From Nonlabens sp. YIK11 (lineage in GTDB: Bacteria > Bacteroidota > Bacteroidia > Flavobacteriales > Flavobacteriaceae), in the NCBI RefSeq assembly GCF_001413925.1, contig NZ_LBMJ01000001.1, positions 1,445,001 through 1,509,000 of the forward strand: a stretch of DNA of 64,000 nucleotides, written 5' to 3'. The translations under genes were made by a program, and so were the position numbers. The notes under the pieces were generated by a model, which worked only from the letters and a program-made list of their open reading frames with translations, made no database searches and was not told the origin of the DNA. Shown piece after piece: positions 45,472 through 53,771 of the stretch (position 1 is its first letter; every line of letters begins with the position of its first letter).

Positions 45472-46095
45472 CTAACCTCTAAATTTAATGACGACCCAGC
45501 GGCCCAAGTTATCGTCGCCACCAGTCACGTCATATACCAAATCAACAAAACCAAGGCCGCCGATGGATAGTTGTGAAGTGGCTGCCGTTAGAATCCTGTT
45601 TTGGGGCAATGCCGAAGGATCGTTTTCCAAAATAGAGGCATTGACACTTTCTGAAAAGAACAGCGTAATGTGTCTTCCATCTACACCATCTGCAATTCCT
45701 GCAATATTGACATTTGTGGAATAGGTATGCAATCTTATAAATGTCGCATTGGAATTGACTGATCCAGGATTGATCTGCAAATCGAGAGCCGTGACGTTTC
45801 CCGCAGTCAAGGGTTGGGAACCTAGGTCTAGATTCCCTATGGTTCTGGAAACTGTTGCTGTTTCCAACGTGTTGTCATAGACTACCAATCCAGCACCCAT
45901 GTTGGTTCTATTCAGTGATTTGTTGGAAGAGCTACCAGTCAACGATATCTGGTTGCTCGTGCTTACCGGCAACTGTGTAACGCGAACGGTCCCGTTAACG
46001 TCCAGCGTCGCTTTAGGATTATCTGTGCCTATGCCTACTTGAGAGAAAGACACTAGTGAGAAGCCTATAAATATGGGTGTGATTAGATATTTCAT
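45472..46095 (-). CDS. GIGT-motif secreted protein, third of three tandem paralogs
   Basis: The start is the ATG at 46095, which opens the signal peptide MKYLITPIFIGFSLVSFSQ, two bases after the stop of the upstream paralog. The mature N-terminus has VGIGTDNPKATLDVNGTVRV, the GIGTxxP...LDVxG motif of Bacteroidota tail-fibre-like surface proteins. The C-terminus has IADGVDGRHITLFF ... RWVVIKFRG. Function unknown; probably cell-surface or periplasmic. About 207 residues. Confidence 0.75.
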   Translation of the reverse strand: MKYLITPIFIGFSLVSFSQVGIGTDNPKATLDVNGTVRVTQLPVSTSNQISLTGSSSNKSLNRTNMGAGLVVYDNTLETATVSRTIGNLDLGSQPLTAGNVTALDLQINPGSVNSNATFIRLHTYSTNVNIAGIADGVDGRHITLFFSESVNASILENDPSALPQNRILTAATSQLSIGGLGFVDLVYDVTGGDDNLGRWVVIKFRG

Positions 46096-46097
46096 CG

Positions 46098-46718
46098 TTA
46101 GTCGTGTATAGATAGGATGACCCATCGTTGCAACGCGCCATCATAAAATAGTTCAATACTGCCTTGTCCAGAGATGGTTTCAGATCCTGCGAGGACTTTT
46201 ATTCTATTGCGAGGTAGAGAAAAGTTAGAAGCGCTATCCTGCTCGTCTAGAAAGACGATGTTGCCCTTGCCGGCATGGTAAAAGAATAAATGTTGACCAT
46301 CTACACCATCCTGGATGCCCGTGAGTTTGATGTTACCGGGTAAATTAGAAACCTTGATGACCGTTTTGCCGTGATTTGCCTCGCCTAGTCCTAGTTTGAG
46401 ATCTAGATTGTGAACCCTGTTGGCACTTCCTATAGCAAGTAAAGTAAGGTCGCGCCTACCTATACCATAATAGATGCTGTTAGCTAGTTGGATTCTGTTG
46501 TTTTCTAGCGTGAGCTCATTGTTAAGGGTAAGTGTGGTTAGATTCCCTTGGGAATCTGCTCCTACCAACATGGTCGAATTTTCGAACTGGTTATAACCTT
46601 CAACAATCAAATCGCCTTCAATATGAAGGGTTTCTTGTGGACTTGTAGTACCTATTCCCACTTGAGCATTAACCAGGGTACTTACCAGAAAGATACTTGT
46701 AAAGTAGAGTTGTTTCAT
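46098..46718 (-). CDS. GIGT-motif secreted protein, second paralog
   Basis: A signal peptide (MKQLYFTSIFLVSTLVNA) is followed by QVGIGTTSPQETLHIEGDLI. The C-terminal region GIQDGVDGQHLFFYHAGKGN ... RWVILSIHD aligns with both neighbours. The middle, in which the paralogs differ, is asparagine/glycine-rich and probably beta-helical. It lies 2 bases before the third paralog and 10 bases after the first, so the three genes are one operon. Confidence 0.75.
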   Translation of the reverse strand: MKQLYFTSIFLVSTLVNAQVGIGTTSPQETLHIEGDLIVEGYNQFENSTMLVGADSQGNLTTLTLNNELTLENNRIQLANSIYYGIGRRDLTLLAIGSANRVHNLDLKLGLGEANHGKTVIKVSNLPGNIKLTGIQDGVDGQHLFFYHAGKGNIVFLDEQDSASNFSLPRNRIKVLAGSETISGQGSIELFYDGALQRWVILSIHD

Positions 46719-46728
46719 AAGAATATGA

Positions 46729-47337
46729 TTAGGAACGAATGTTGACTAGAATCCATTTTTTAATAACGCCGTCATAGATAAACTCTGCAACGCCTTCACC
46801 ATTGATACCTTCATTAGCTCCAGAACCGGTAATGATTTGATTGGCATCGTCGCTAGCGTTGTTAACATCAAAGAAGGTTACGTTTGTGTTTTGTGAATTG
46901 TAGAAATAGATTATACGACCGTCATAACCATCGGTAAAGCCAGTGACATTATACCCGTTGGTTTCGCCTGTGAAGCGTATGATTGTTTTATTTCTGTTGG
47001 AACCAGCGAGTCCGATGTCATAATTGTCGTACTGAGAGATCGAGTTTGCGGTAGCGCTTTGGTCCACATCGCCCACTAGATAGACGTTGGGATCAATCGA
47101 TGGTGAAACATTAAGTGTGTTGTTGGTGATGTGAAAGGTAGTTCCCATATCCATTTCCTTAACCTCACCATTAGCAACCACACCTATAAGCCTAGTGGCA
47201 TTAGTTGTTTTTGGGACAAATTTAAAGTCGCCTTTTACGTGCAGTGTAGCTTCAGGAAATGCAGTGTTGATACCAATGCCTTGCGAAAACAATACCGTCG
47301 ATGTCATAAAAAGTATAAGGGAAATGAGTGTTTTCAT
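46729..47337 (-). CDS. GIGT-motif secreted protein, first paralog
   Basis: A signal peptide (MKTLISLILFMTSTVLFSQ) precedes GIGINTAFPEATLHVKGDFK. The C-terminal block GFTDGYDGRIIYFYNSQNTN ... KKWILVNIRS matches the two downstream paralogs. First gene of the tandem operon; the promoter should lie in the 443-base gap upstream. No function known. Confidence 0.75.
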   Translation of the reverse strand: MKTLISLILFMTSTVLFSQGIGINTAFPEATLHVKGDFKFVPKTTNATRLIGVVANGEVKEMDMGTTFHITNNTLNVSPSIDPNVYLVGDVDQSATANSISQYDNYDIGLAGSNRNKTIIRFTGETNGYNVTGFTDGYDGRIIYFYNSQNTNVTFFDVNNASDDANQIITGSGANEGINGEGVAEFIYDGVIKKWILVNIRS

Positions 47338-47780
47338 AGGGCCGTATCATTTACAGGGATTAACGATTAGGCAAGATGTAGAGTAGAGTAGAAAGGGTAA
47401 AGGGTTGATCTTTAGTTAGTTTTATAGAAGAAGCTATAAAAGTGATTGTGTCATAGATTTATTTTAATTTGGTTAACTAAAGCTAATCAATTAAGTTTCT
47501 GTAACATATTGATTACGTGTGTTAAAATCAGATGTAATTAAATAATATATTGTATATCAAGTGGTTGTGACTAGTGTTAAAATTTTAGATAATCGTATTT
47601 AAACCGATAAAAGTGTTTTTAATCTATGTTATAATGAATTATCTAGGAAGAATATGTTTTTTCCTTGATTAAAACAGATAGTGTAAATCCATTCAAATCT
47701 GGTATCTGTTTTAGGTGGTTTTTCTGGTAGTTCGCTTTCGCGAAAGCGATATTCAAAGCGTTTTATCGCTTCAATTAAAG
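47338..47780. other. AT-rich gap upstream of the GIGT operon
   Basis: 443 very AT-rich bases with no gene. One short palindrome copy lies at 47731-47749, just after the stop of the PAS kinase gene. The GIGT operon promoter is expected here. Confidence 0.55.
47731..47749. repeat. Short palindrome, intergenic copy
   Basis: TTCGCTTTCGCGAAAGCGA, with the exact core at 47734-47747, 32 bases past the stop of the kinase gene at 47781. Confidence 0.9.
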
Positions 47781-48869
47781 CTACTGGTTAGGAAAGGTGA
47801 GTGTGAATATGGTACCTTGATTTACGGTACTGTTCACTTGGATCTCGCCGTCAAAGGATTTCATGTAGTCGTTAACCAAGTATAGCCCAACGCCTTTACT
47901 ATCTGTCGCATCGTGAAAGGTCTCGTTGAGGTGGAATATTTTACCACTGGCTTTTTCCAAATCAAAACCAGAACCGTTGTCGCTTACAGACACCTGTACG
48001 GAATCTTCTTTATTTGAAGAAGTAATCTGAATGACTGGCGGTACTCCAGGACGCGCATACTTGATGGAATTTGAAATCAAGTTGAGGAAAATACTATGCA
48101 GACAGAAGGCGTTGAAATTAATGGTAGAAGCCTGATCCAAATCAATTTGAAACGTCGTGCCCGTATTCTTGATGAGATATTTGATAGGGTCTAGGGTCGC
48201 TTGTAACACCTGTTTCATACACACTTGTTCCTTATGGTGTAGTGAGGTGTTTTTTTTCTGGATGGTATCTACATAGTTATTGAGAATATCCCGAAGGTTT
48301 TCTGACGACTCCTTAAGAAGGTTGATGTATAAAAGGTTGTCTTCATTTTTGATCTCACTGGTATCCAGTAGGTGAAATAGCGAGATCAAGTTGTTGACGG
48401 GTGATTTTAAATCGTGGGTCGCGGTGAAGGACAGTCGCTTGAGCTCTTTATTGAGTTGGGTCAAGTTTGCAATGGCCGCATTTCTTTCTTCTTCCTTCTT
48501 TTTAATATGGTTGACGTTTCTAGCGATCGCATATACCAATTGATTGTCTGCATTAGGAATGGAGGTCCAGGTCAACCAAACGACTTCGCCAGACTTTGTG
48601 ATGTAGCGATTGTCAAAATGCAGAAGCGGAGAACCTTTGGTAAGACCTTTTCTACTTGTGGCCGTGCGGTGCTGGTCTTTTTCATAGATGAAAGAATGAA
48701 TGGGCGACGCCATTAATTCTTCTTCAGAATAGCCCATGAAATCAATAAACGCCGGATTTACTTTTTTGAAATAGCCATCATAGCCCGCAATACACAAATA
48801 GTCTTGTGTCAAATTGAAGAAGTGAGAAAATAATTCTTCGGTTGGGTGGATCCCTGTCATTTCTTGCAT
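47781..48869 (-). CDS. PAS-domain sensor histidine kinase, cytosolic
   Basis: A PAS domain (about residues 10-130, FNLTQDYLCIAGYDGYFKKV) and short coiled coil precede HisKA with His in LSFTATHDLKSPVNNLISLF. HATPase_c follows with FLNLISNSIKYA, VSDNGSGFD and KGVGLYLV. It has no membrane helix and no adjacent response regulator, so it is an orphan kinase. Signal unknown; the PAS could bind a ligand or cofactor. Confidence 0.87.
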   Translation of the reverse strand: MQEMTGIHPTEELFSHFFNLTQDYLCIAGYDGYFKKVNPAFIDFMGYSEEELMASPIHSFIYEKDQHRTATSRKGLTKGSPLLHFDNRYITKSGEVVWLTWTSIPNADNQLVYAIARNVNHIKKKEEERNAAIANLTQLNKELKRLSFTATHDLKSPVNNLISLFHLLDTSEIKNEDNLLYINLLKESSENLRDILNNYVDTIQKKNTSLHHKEQVCMKQVLQATLDPIKYLIKNTGTTFQIDLDQASTINFNAFCLHSIFLNLISNSIKYARPGVPPVIQITSSNKEDSVQVSVSDNGSGFDLEKASGKIFHLNETFHDATDSKGVGLYLVNDYMKSFDGEIQVNSTVNQGTIFTLTFPNQ

Positions 48870-49248
48870 GGCAAATACTATTTACGTACTAGTGGTGGCT
48901 CTGATAAAATAGGGGATTGGGATACTCGAAGATATTCATTTTATCCCTAAGACCACGTCACATTTGATGGTTGATTTAACAAGAGTTATGGTTTTAACAG
49001 GAGTGGAATGATCACATTTATAAAGAAAATGGAAATTGTTTGTTTGAGGCTTTTGTAATGAACTGACTTATGGAATTGCAGCAGCTATAAAATGAAACTT
49101 TAAATAATGTAACAGTTTCGTTTTTAGCTTTGCATTTAACTGATTACTACTTCTCTTTAATTTTAGTAAATCCATAAGGCAGAATGTTTGAGGCATCATC
49201 TATCTTTCTCTAATCGTGTGCTAATTCAACCTGATAAAATCAGCCGCC
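48870..49248. other. Divergent gap, no features seen
   Basis: 379 AT-rich bases between divergent genes. I see no gene, repeat or confident promoter. Confidence 0.5.
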
Positions 49249-49737
49249 ATGACAGCTAAAGAAGAAAGATATATGAAACAGTGTCTGGAACTTGCCAGAG
49301 CATCGCTGGATGCTGGAGATGAACCATTCGGTTCCATACTAGTTAATGCCGAAGGAAAAGTGATTGCTACAGAGCGCAATAGGGTCAATGAGGTAGATGC
49401 GCTGTTCCATCCAGAAATTGAATTGGCTAGATGGGCGTTACAAAATTTGTCTCAACAAGAGCGCGAGGAATCAACCATGTATACTACTGGAGAACATTGC
49501 CCCATGTGTGCCGCTGCCCATGGATGGTCTGGAATAGGAACTTTAGTATATCTAGCTTCTGGAAAGCAATTACAACAATGGTATACGGAAATGGGACATG
49601 AGCCTGCGCCCATCGCATTCTTACCCGTACAAGAAATTTTAAAACATATAGAAGTAAAAACCGTCTCCACTCCAGAAATGCTTAACGAAATCAAAGAGAT
49701 GCATTGGCTTTCCTTCAAAAAATCTCAAGATTCCTAA
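49249..49737 (+). CDS. Nucleoside/cytidine deaminase-family protein
   Basis: A zinc-dependent deaminase fold of 162 residues. The zinc site is HPEIELARW, where the usual H-(A/P)-E pattern is in the HPE form, and EHCPMCAAAH supplies the C-x2-C pair. The N-terminus (KQCLELARASLDAGDEPFGS) fits the guanine/cytosine deaminase branch rather than TadA. Substrate not determinable by eye. It is convergent with the cbpM gene. Confidence 0.85.
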   Translation: MTAKEERYMKQCLELARASLDAGDEPFGSILVNAEGKVIATERNRVNEVDALFHPEIELARWALQNLSQQEREESTMYTTGEHCPMCAAAHGWSGIGTLVYLASGKQLQQWYTEMGHEPAPIAFLPVQEILKHIEVKTVSTPEMLNEIKEMHWLSFKKSQDS

Positions 49738-49784
49738 AGCCACGAACAAATTGTTCTTTGTATCGCTGGCTGGTGATGAAGAAG

Positions 49785-50075
49785 TTATTCAAATTTTTGA
49801 AGCTTATTTTCTAAATAGCGAACCCGTTCCTGAGCATTTTCCAAGCGTTCCAATAAATGAAAAACGGTTTCAATTCCCGCCAAATTAATTTCCAAGTCTC
49901 GGTAGAAGGTCAAGATGCGCTCTAATTTGATGAGTTCTTTTTCTGATACAAACAACTCTTCTTTCTCATAAATCACCGTAATGAGTCCATAATCCTCTAA
50001 ACTTTTGATCCACTGGATTTCTATTTGATGACTGGAGCAAAATTGCTCTATTGGTATGAATAGGTATCTTTCCAT
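49785..50075 (-). CDS. cbpM: Chaperone modulator CbpM
   Basis: A 96-residue MerR-related helical protein (YLFIPIEQFCSSHQIEIQWI; INLAGIETVFHLLERL; coiled C-terminus) typical of CbpM, which binds and inhibits the J-domain of CbpA. The ATG at 50075 is chosen; a TTG at 50081 is also in frame. It starts two bases after the cbpA stop at 50078, so the pair is an operon. Confidence 0.85.
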   Translation of the reverse strand: MERYLFIPIEQFCSSHQIEIQWIKSLEDYGLITVIYEKEELFVSEKELIKLERILTFYRDLEINLAGIETVFHLLERLENAQERVRYLENKLQKFE

Positions 50076-50077
50076 GA

Positions 50078-50962
50078 TCAATCTAATTTTGCTAGTTGTT
50101 CATACAATTCTCTCTGTTCTTGGCTAAGGGAATTGGGTATTTTGACCGTATAGGTTACAATTAAATCGCCGTAGGTATTCTCCTTCTTGTAAACTGGAAA
50201 GCCTTTACCCTTTAATTTTACTTTGGTGTTATTCTGCGTTCCTGGTTTGACCTTAAGTTTTACGAGACCGTCCAGCGTTTTGATTTGGATCTCACCACCT
50301 AAAACTGCTGTGGTTAAAGGGATTTCCTGAGTGATAAATAAGTCTTCTTGCTCTCGATGAAAACCTGTGTTGTTGTTTATGACAAAAGTGATCAATAGGT
50401 CACCATTAGGTCCATTTGTTGGACTCTCGCCACCATAATTTTTGATTCTTATGGTTTGTCCATTGTGTACACCAGCTGGTATGGTTATCCTGATGTTTTT
50501 ACCGTTTACCGTTAGCGTTCTTTTATGGCTTTTATAAACATCCATCAAATCTAGCTGGAGTTGTGCATTGAAGTCCTGACCGCGATACATAGTTTGTTGG
50601 CGACTGGAGCTGCGACCTCCAAACATAGATTCAAAGAAGTCTGAAAAATCAGGATCACTGCCACCAGGTCCACTTTGATAGGATTGATAGGATTGCCTAT
50701 TGCCCTGTTGACTTCGTGACTGGTTCATGGCATCGGCATCTTTCCAATTCTCGCCGTATTGATCGTATTTTTTACGGTTTTCGGGATCGCTCAACACTTC
50801 GTTGGCTTCATTGAGTTCCTTGAATTTACGCTCGGCTTCCTTATCATTAGGATTGAGATCTGGATGATATTTGCGTGCAAGTTTGCGGTAGGCCTTTTTG
50901 ATTTCTGCCGCGGTAGCTGTTTTAGGCACGCCTAGGGTTTGATAGTAGTCGATGAATTGCAT
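50078..50962 (-). CDS. cbpA: DnaJ-like co-chaperone CbpA
   Basis: A J-domain with HPD in [20 protein letters not shown] is followed by a G/S/Q-rich linker (about residues 75-125) and two DnaJ C-terminal beta domains ([20 protein letters not shown]). It lacks the zinc-finger CxxCxGxG repeats, which separates it from DnaJ and marks it as CbpA type. It works with DnaK and is nucleoid-associated in E. coli. First gene of cbpA-cbpM. Confidence 0.92.
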   Translation of the reverse strand: MQFIDYYQTLGVPKTATAAEIKKAYRKLARKYHPDLNPNDKEAERKFKELNEANEVLSDPENRKKYDQYGENWKDADAMNQSRSQQGNRQSYQSYQSGPGGSDPDFSDFFESMFGGRSSSRQQTMYRGQDFNAQLQLDLMDVYKSHKRTLTVNGKNIRITIPAGVHNGQTIRIKNYGGESPTNGPNGDLLITFVINNNTGFHREQEDLFITQEIPLTTAVLGGEIQIKTLDGLVKLKVKPGTQNNTKVKLKGKGFPVYKKENTYGDLIVTYTVKIPNSLSQEQRELYEQLAKLD

Positions 50963-51355
50963 GCTCTAATTTCGTGAATATTGATTTTCAATTCAAAGTT
51001 TCACTGCAAAATTGTAATCGATTTAAGAATTATAGAAATACATATTATTTCTCGAAAGGCTCTATTCCAAACGTTCATGAAGCTAATAAGCCATTGTAGA
51101 ACGATCTATGCATTAGAAATGAAAGATGATAAAAAAGTCAGGTGATTAATTATGAAGCCTCCTAATTAGGTAATCAAGGATAGAATAGGTGCGAGAATGA
51201 GAAAATACTGCATTCTTGTGCTGAGCCATTCAAGTCTTAAATGTGTAGTGACTTTGACAAGAACGAAACCAAAAGGATTTACACACGAAATCCTGCTGAA
51301 GACCTTTTAGGATCTTAGCTAATTCTTAATTAGAATTCAGCGAAAAGCGATATTT
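50963..51355. other. Gap upstream of cbpA
   Basis: 393 AT-rich bases. It should hold the cbpA promoter. A 25-codon open frame at 51241 (MCSDFDKNETKRIYTRNPAE...) is noted but not supported. Confidence 0.5.
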
Positions 51356-51496
51356 CTAGGATTCGTCTTCTTTTTCAGGAAGTTCAGTTCTTTTGTCCTT
51401 TTTTACCGCTAATTTTTTAGAGTTAAAATGCACTCCATCATCGTGCATATCCGCTGGTGAACGATTGATAATTCCGGGTTGTTTCTCTTTACTCAT
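51356..51496 (-). CDS. Small hydrophilic protein
   Basis: A 46-codon frame from the ATG at 51496 reads MSKEKQPGIINRSPADMHDD and continues with GVHFNSKKLAVKKDKRTELP to a stop at 51356. It is charged, with no hydrophobic segment. It resembles in character the second small gene at 52080 (MSDETPNPEQTSKREQ...). Not a known family to me. The frame is supported by its composition and isolated position only. Confidence 0.5.
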   Translation of the reverse strand: MSKEKQPGIINRSPADMHDDGVHFNSKKLAVKKDKRTELPEKEDES

Positions 51497-51668
51497 AACA
51501 CTCTTTTGGTCTAAATTACCTTGAGATTCTTACAAATAGATGAAGTTTATATATAAGATCACACAAATAAACCTCTATGACTGGTGATGAGATCAATGTC
51601 ATGATGGATCAATGATTGCGAAATTAGTCTGCTGAGCTTGGTTATCAAAATCACCTAAAACAAAAAAA

Positions 51669-51695
51669 ACCGCAACGATAGTTGCGGGTTTCTTT
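51669..51695. terminator. Bidirectional terminator hairpin
   Basis: CCGCAAC (51670-51676) and GTTGCGG (51681-51687) form a tight GC-rich stem with a 4-base loop, flanked by A-run and T-run. On the minus strand it follows a fragment of tRNA-Ser tail at 51697. Confidence 0.75.
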
Positions 51696-51696
51696 T

Positions 51697-51713
51697 GCGG
51701 AGAAGAAGGGATT
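51697..51713 (-). repeat. Duplicated 3' end of tRNA-Ser
   Basis: GCGGAGAAGAAGGGATT repeats exactly the 3' end of the tRNA gene at 51874-51890, 177 bases away. This is the pattern left by a truncated tRNA duplicate or by an element that used the tRNA 3' end as attachment site. Confidence 0.7.
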
Positions 51714-51831
51714 ATTTTATGATCCCTTGAATTCCACATCTGACAATAAAGCTCGATCCTGCTATCGCAGTCTCTGGGCTTTTGCATTTTATCCACACTC
51801 GAGAACTAATGGTTCTTCATGTGTCTAAAAC

Positions 51832-51866
51832 ACAAAAGCCCGATTTTCTATTGAAAATCGAGCTTT
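51832..51866 (-). terminator. Terminator after tRNA-Ser
   Basis: The hairpin AAAGCCCGATTTTC / GAAAATCGAGCTTT with a TATT loop lies directly after the tRNA gene on the minus strand. Confidence 0.65.
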
Positions 51867-51874
51867 GCTCTAAG

Positions 51875-51959
51875 CGGAGAAGAAGGGATTCGAACCCCTG
51901 GAGGTGTGACCCTCGCTGGTTTTCAAGACCAGTGCATTCGACCACTCTGCCACTTCTCC
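51875..51959 (-). tRNA. tRNA-Ser (UGA anticodon)
   Basis: Read on the minus strand, the acceptor arms GGAGAAG and CTTCTCC pair fully (51953-51959 with 51876-51882). The anticodon stem-loop CTGGTCTTGAAAACCAG gives UGA. A long variable arm (GCGAGGGTCACACCTC) marks it as class II tRNA-Ser, and the T-loop GGTTCGAATCC is normal. The discriminator base is G. CCA is not encoded. No gene is fused to it. Confidence 0.95.
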
Positions 51960-52032
51960 TTAAAATGCAAAACAGTTACCTAATTTTGCGGGTGCAAATA
52001 TACTAGATTTATTTAATTAGGCCGTTTTATCG

Positions 52033-52062
52033 CAAAAAAAACTGCCTCAAAAGAAGCAGTTT
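52033..52062 (-). terminator. Rho-independent terminator of the small gene
   Basis: AAACTGC (52039-52045) and GCAGTTT (52056-52062) pair. Read on the minus strand the stem is followed by a T-run (A-run 52034-52041 on the plus strand), directly after the stop at 52080. Confidence 0.8.
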
Positions 52063-52079
52063 GGTGTGGTCATCATCCT

Positions 52080-52229
52080 TTAGGATTGATTTTGTGTACT
52101 ATCTCTAGGCTGGTGATGTTCTCTTTTATCCTGTACTTGGTGGTTGATCTTTTTACCGTGAGTTTCCTCAAGATTGATTGCCTGTTCTCTTTTACTGGTT
52201 TGCTCTGGGTTTGGGGTCTCGTCGCTCAT
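52080..52229 (-). CDS. Small hydrophilic protein with own terminator
   Basis: A 49-codon frame from the ATG at 52229 reads MSDETPNPEQTSKREQAINL and ends at 52080. The protein is very polar and Gln/Lys-rich, with no membrane segment. A rho-independent terminator follows within 20 bases, which supports it being a real gene. No family recognised. A similar small gene lies at 51356. Confidence 0.6.
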   Translation of the reverse strand: MSDETPNPEQTSKREQAINLEETHGKKINHQVQDKREHHQPRDSTQNQS

Positions 52230-52327
52230 AATTTTATTTCTTTAGTTCCTTCTAAAGATAACCTGATCAATGCGGTAAAGACGTGCAATTAACACCTGTT
52301 AACTTGATACTGTTAAGGGAATACGAA

Positions 52328-52984
52328 TTATTGATCGTGAGTAGGACTGCTGTCGCCCGTTATGGGAATTGAGATTCCTTCAAAAGTCGGTCGCTTTTCT
52401 ATGTAAATCTCTGTCCATGCTTTTACATTAGCAAGCCATTCACGGCGTTTGAGGTATGCCGAAGGCTCATAGCTTTTAGGATCCACGGCAAAACCTTCCA
52501 GGTCCAGGTCCAGATTGCGACCTAGATAAACTGCTCTGGGCAGATGGAATTTTTGGGTAAATACAATCGCCTTCTCCACCTTAAAAATCGACCGTGCCCG
52601 TATCATACTATCATAGGTATCAAAACCAGCATGATCCAGAAAGATATCACTGTCGGGAACGCCTTTGTTATTTAGATACGTTTTCATGGCGTTCACTTCA
52701 TCATAATCTGTCTGGCCATGGTCGCCACTCAACAAAAACTTTTTGATCTTACCTTCCTGATACGCCAGGTAGGCCGCATCGACCCGATCTTTCAGGATAG
52801 GCGACAGGCTCTTGTCGGGCCGTACGCTCGCACCCAGCACAATGCCGGTATAAGCCGGTTCGATTTCCTCAAGATTATACTTCATGTGTGGTGCCGCTGT
52901 CTGGTTCACATATACCTGCAGGAAAACCACGGCAAGAAGACCACCAACCACTAAGAACACAATGATATTGAGAAGTCTTTTCAT
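52328..52984 (-). CDS. SanA/YdcF-like DUF218 protein
   Basis: One N-terminal membrane helix (MKRLLNIIVFLVVGGLLAVV) precedes a DUF218 domain, with IVLGASVRPDKSLSPILKDR, LSGDHGQTDYDEVNAMKTYL, DHAGFDTYDSMIRAR and FTQKFHLPRAVYLGRNL. These are SanA-branch motifs. SanA proteins act in the envelope in barrier function. Function here is inferred only. Confidence 0.88.
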   Translation of the reverse strand: MKRLLNIIVFLVVGGLLAVVFLQVYVNQTAAPHMKYNLEEIEPAYTGIVLGASVRPDKSLSPILKDRVDAAYLAYQEGKIKKFLLSGDHGQTDYDEVNAMKTYLNNKGVPDSDIFLDHAGFDTYDSMIRARSIFKVEKAIVFTQKFHLPRAVYLGRNLDLDLEGFAVDPKSYEPSAYLKRREWLANVKAWTEIYIEKRPTFEGISIPITGDSSPTHDQ

Positions 52985-53074
52985 AAATCGGCGGTGGCTG
53001 TTTTCGCGATCTGTACGTGCATCAATGTTCTAGGGATTACCTTTGTGGGCTGTTGTAACAATGGACGTGATTTT

Positions 53075-53094
53075 TTCGCTTTCGCGAAAGCGAA
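53075..53094. repeat. Short palindrome, intergenic copy
   Basis: TTCGCTTTCGCGAAAGCGAA is a perfect 20-base palindrome with the core at 53078-53091, ~40 bases upstream of the nitroreductase gene and in its divergent promoter region. Confidence 0.9.
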
Positions 53095-53133
53095 CCCACC
53101 ATCAACCTTAAGCCACAAATATAACGATAAGCG

Positions 53134-53766
53134 ATGACGAAAAGTATTGAAAACCTTAAATGGAGATACGCTACCAAGAATTTTGATCCCAATAAAAACC
53201 TAGAGCCGCAACAGTTGGAAATGCTGGCTGCAGCCTTTAATCTTACCGCTACTTCTTATGGATTGCAACCGTGTCGTTTGATCGTGGTTCAAAATACAGA
53301 TTTGCAACATCAAATGGTGCCGATGGCTTTTGGCCAACGTCAAGTAGTCGACGCTGCAGCCGTTCTTGTTATTTGCACGACAGCGGTAGATGCAGATTAT
53401 GTACGCCGATATTTTAAGAGAGTCAAGGACATTCGAGACACCAGTGATGAGGTGCTACAACCGTTTGTGGACCAGCTCACGACTAAATTTGATGCAATGG
53501 CGGTGGAAGAAGTGGAGCAATGGGCCAGAAATCAGGCATATATCACGCTGGGAACACTCATGAATATTTGTGCACAGGAACAGATCGATAGTTGTCCCAT
53601 GGAAGGTTTTATACCCGATAAAATTGACGGTCTGTTAGGCCTTAAGGCTAAAGGTTTGAAATCTGTATTGATGCTACCGGTAGGTTATCGCAGTGCAGAA
53701 GACCCTTTTGCCGACATGAAAAAGGTACGTTTACCCATTGAAAAAAGCGTTGAGTTTATTCACTAA
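53134..53766 (+). CDS. Nitroreductase family NAD(P)H-dependent oxidoreductase
   Basis: FMN-binding nitroreductase fold with LKWRYATKNFDPNKNL at the N-terminus, the FMN-contact region TSYGLQPCRLIVVQ, AYITLGTLMNICAQEQIDSC and a C-terminal PVGYRSAEDPF. It resembles the NfsB/YfkO branch. At 210 residues it is full length. The substrate is unknown. Confidence 0.9.
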   Translation: MTKSIENLKWRYATKNFDPNKNLEPQQLEMLAAAFNLTATSYGLQPCRLIVVQNTDLQHQMVPMAFGQRQVVDAAAVLVICTTAVDADYVRRYFKRVKDIRDTSDEVLQPFVDQLTTKFDAMAVEEVEQWARNQAYITLGTLMNICAQEQIDSCPMEGFIPDKIDGLLGLKAKGLKSVLMLPVGYRSAEDPFADMKKVRLPIEKSVEFIH

Positions 53767-53771
53767 ACGCT

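Noticed and set aside
51241..51318. 25-codon frame MCSDFDKNETKRIYTRNPAE...
   Set aside because: Too short, with no terminator, no start signal and no family; composition alone is not enough.
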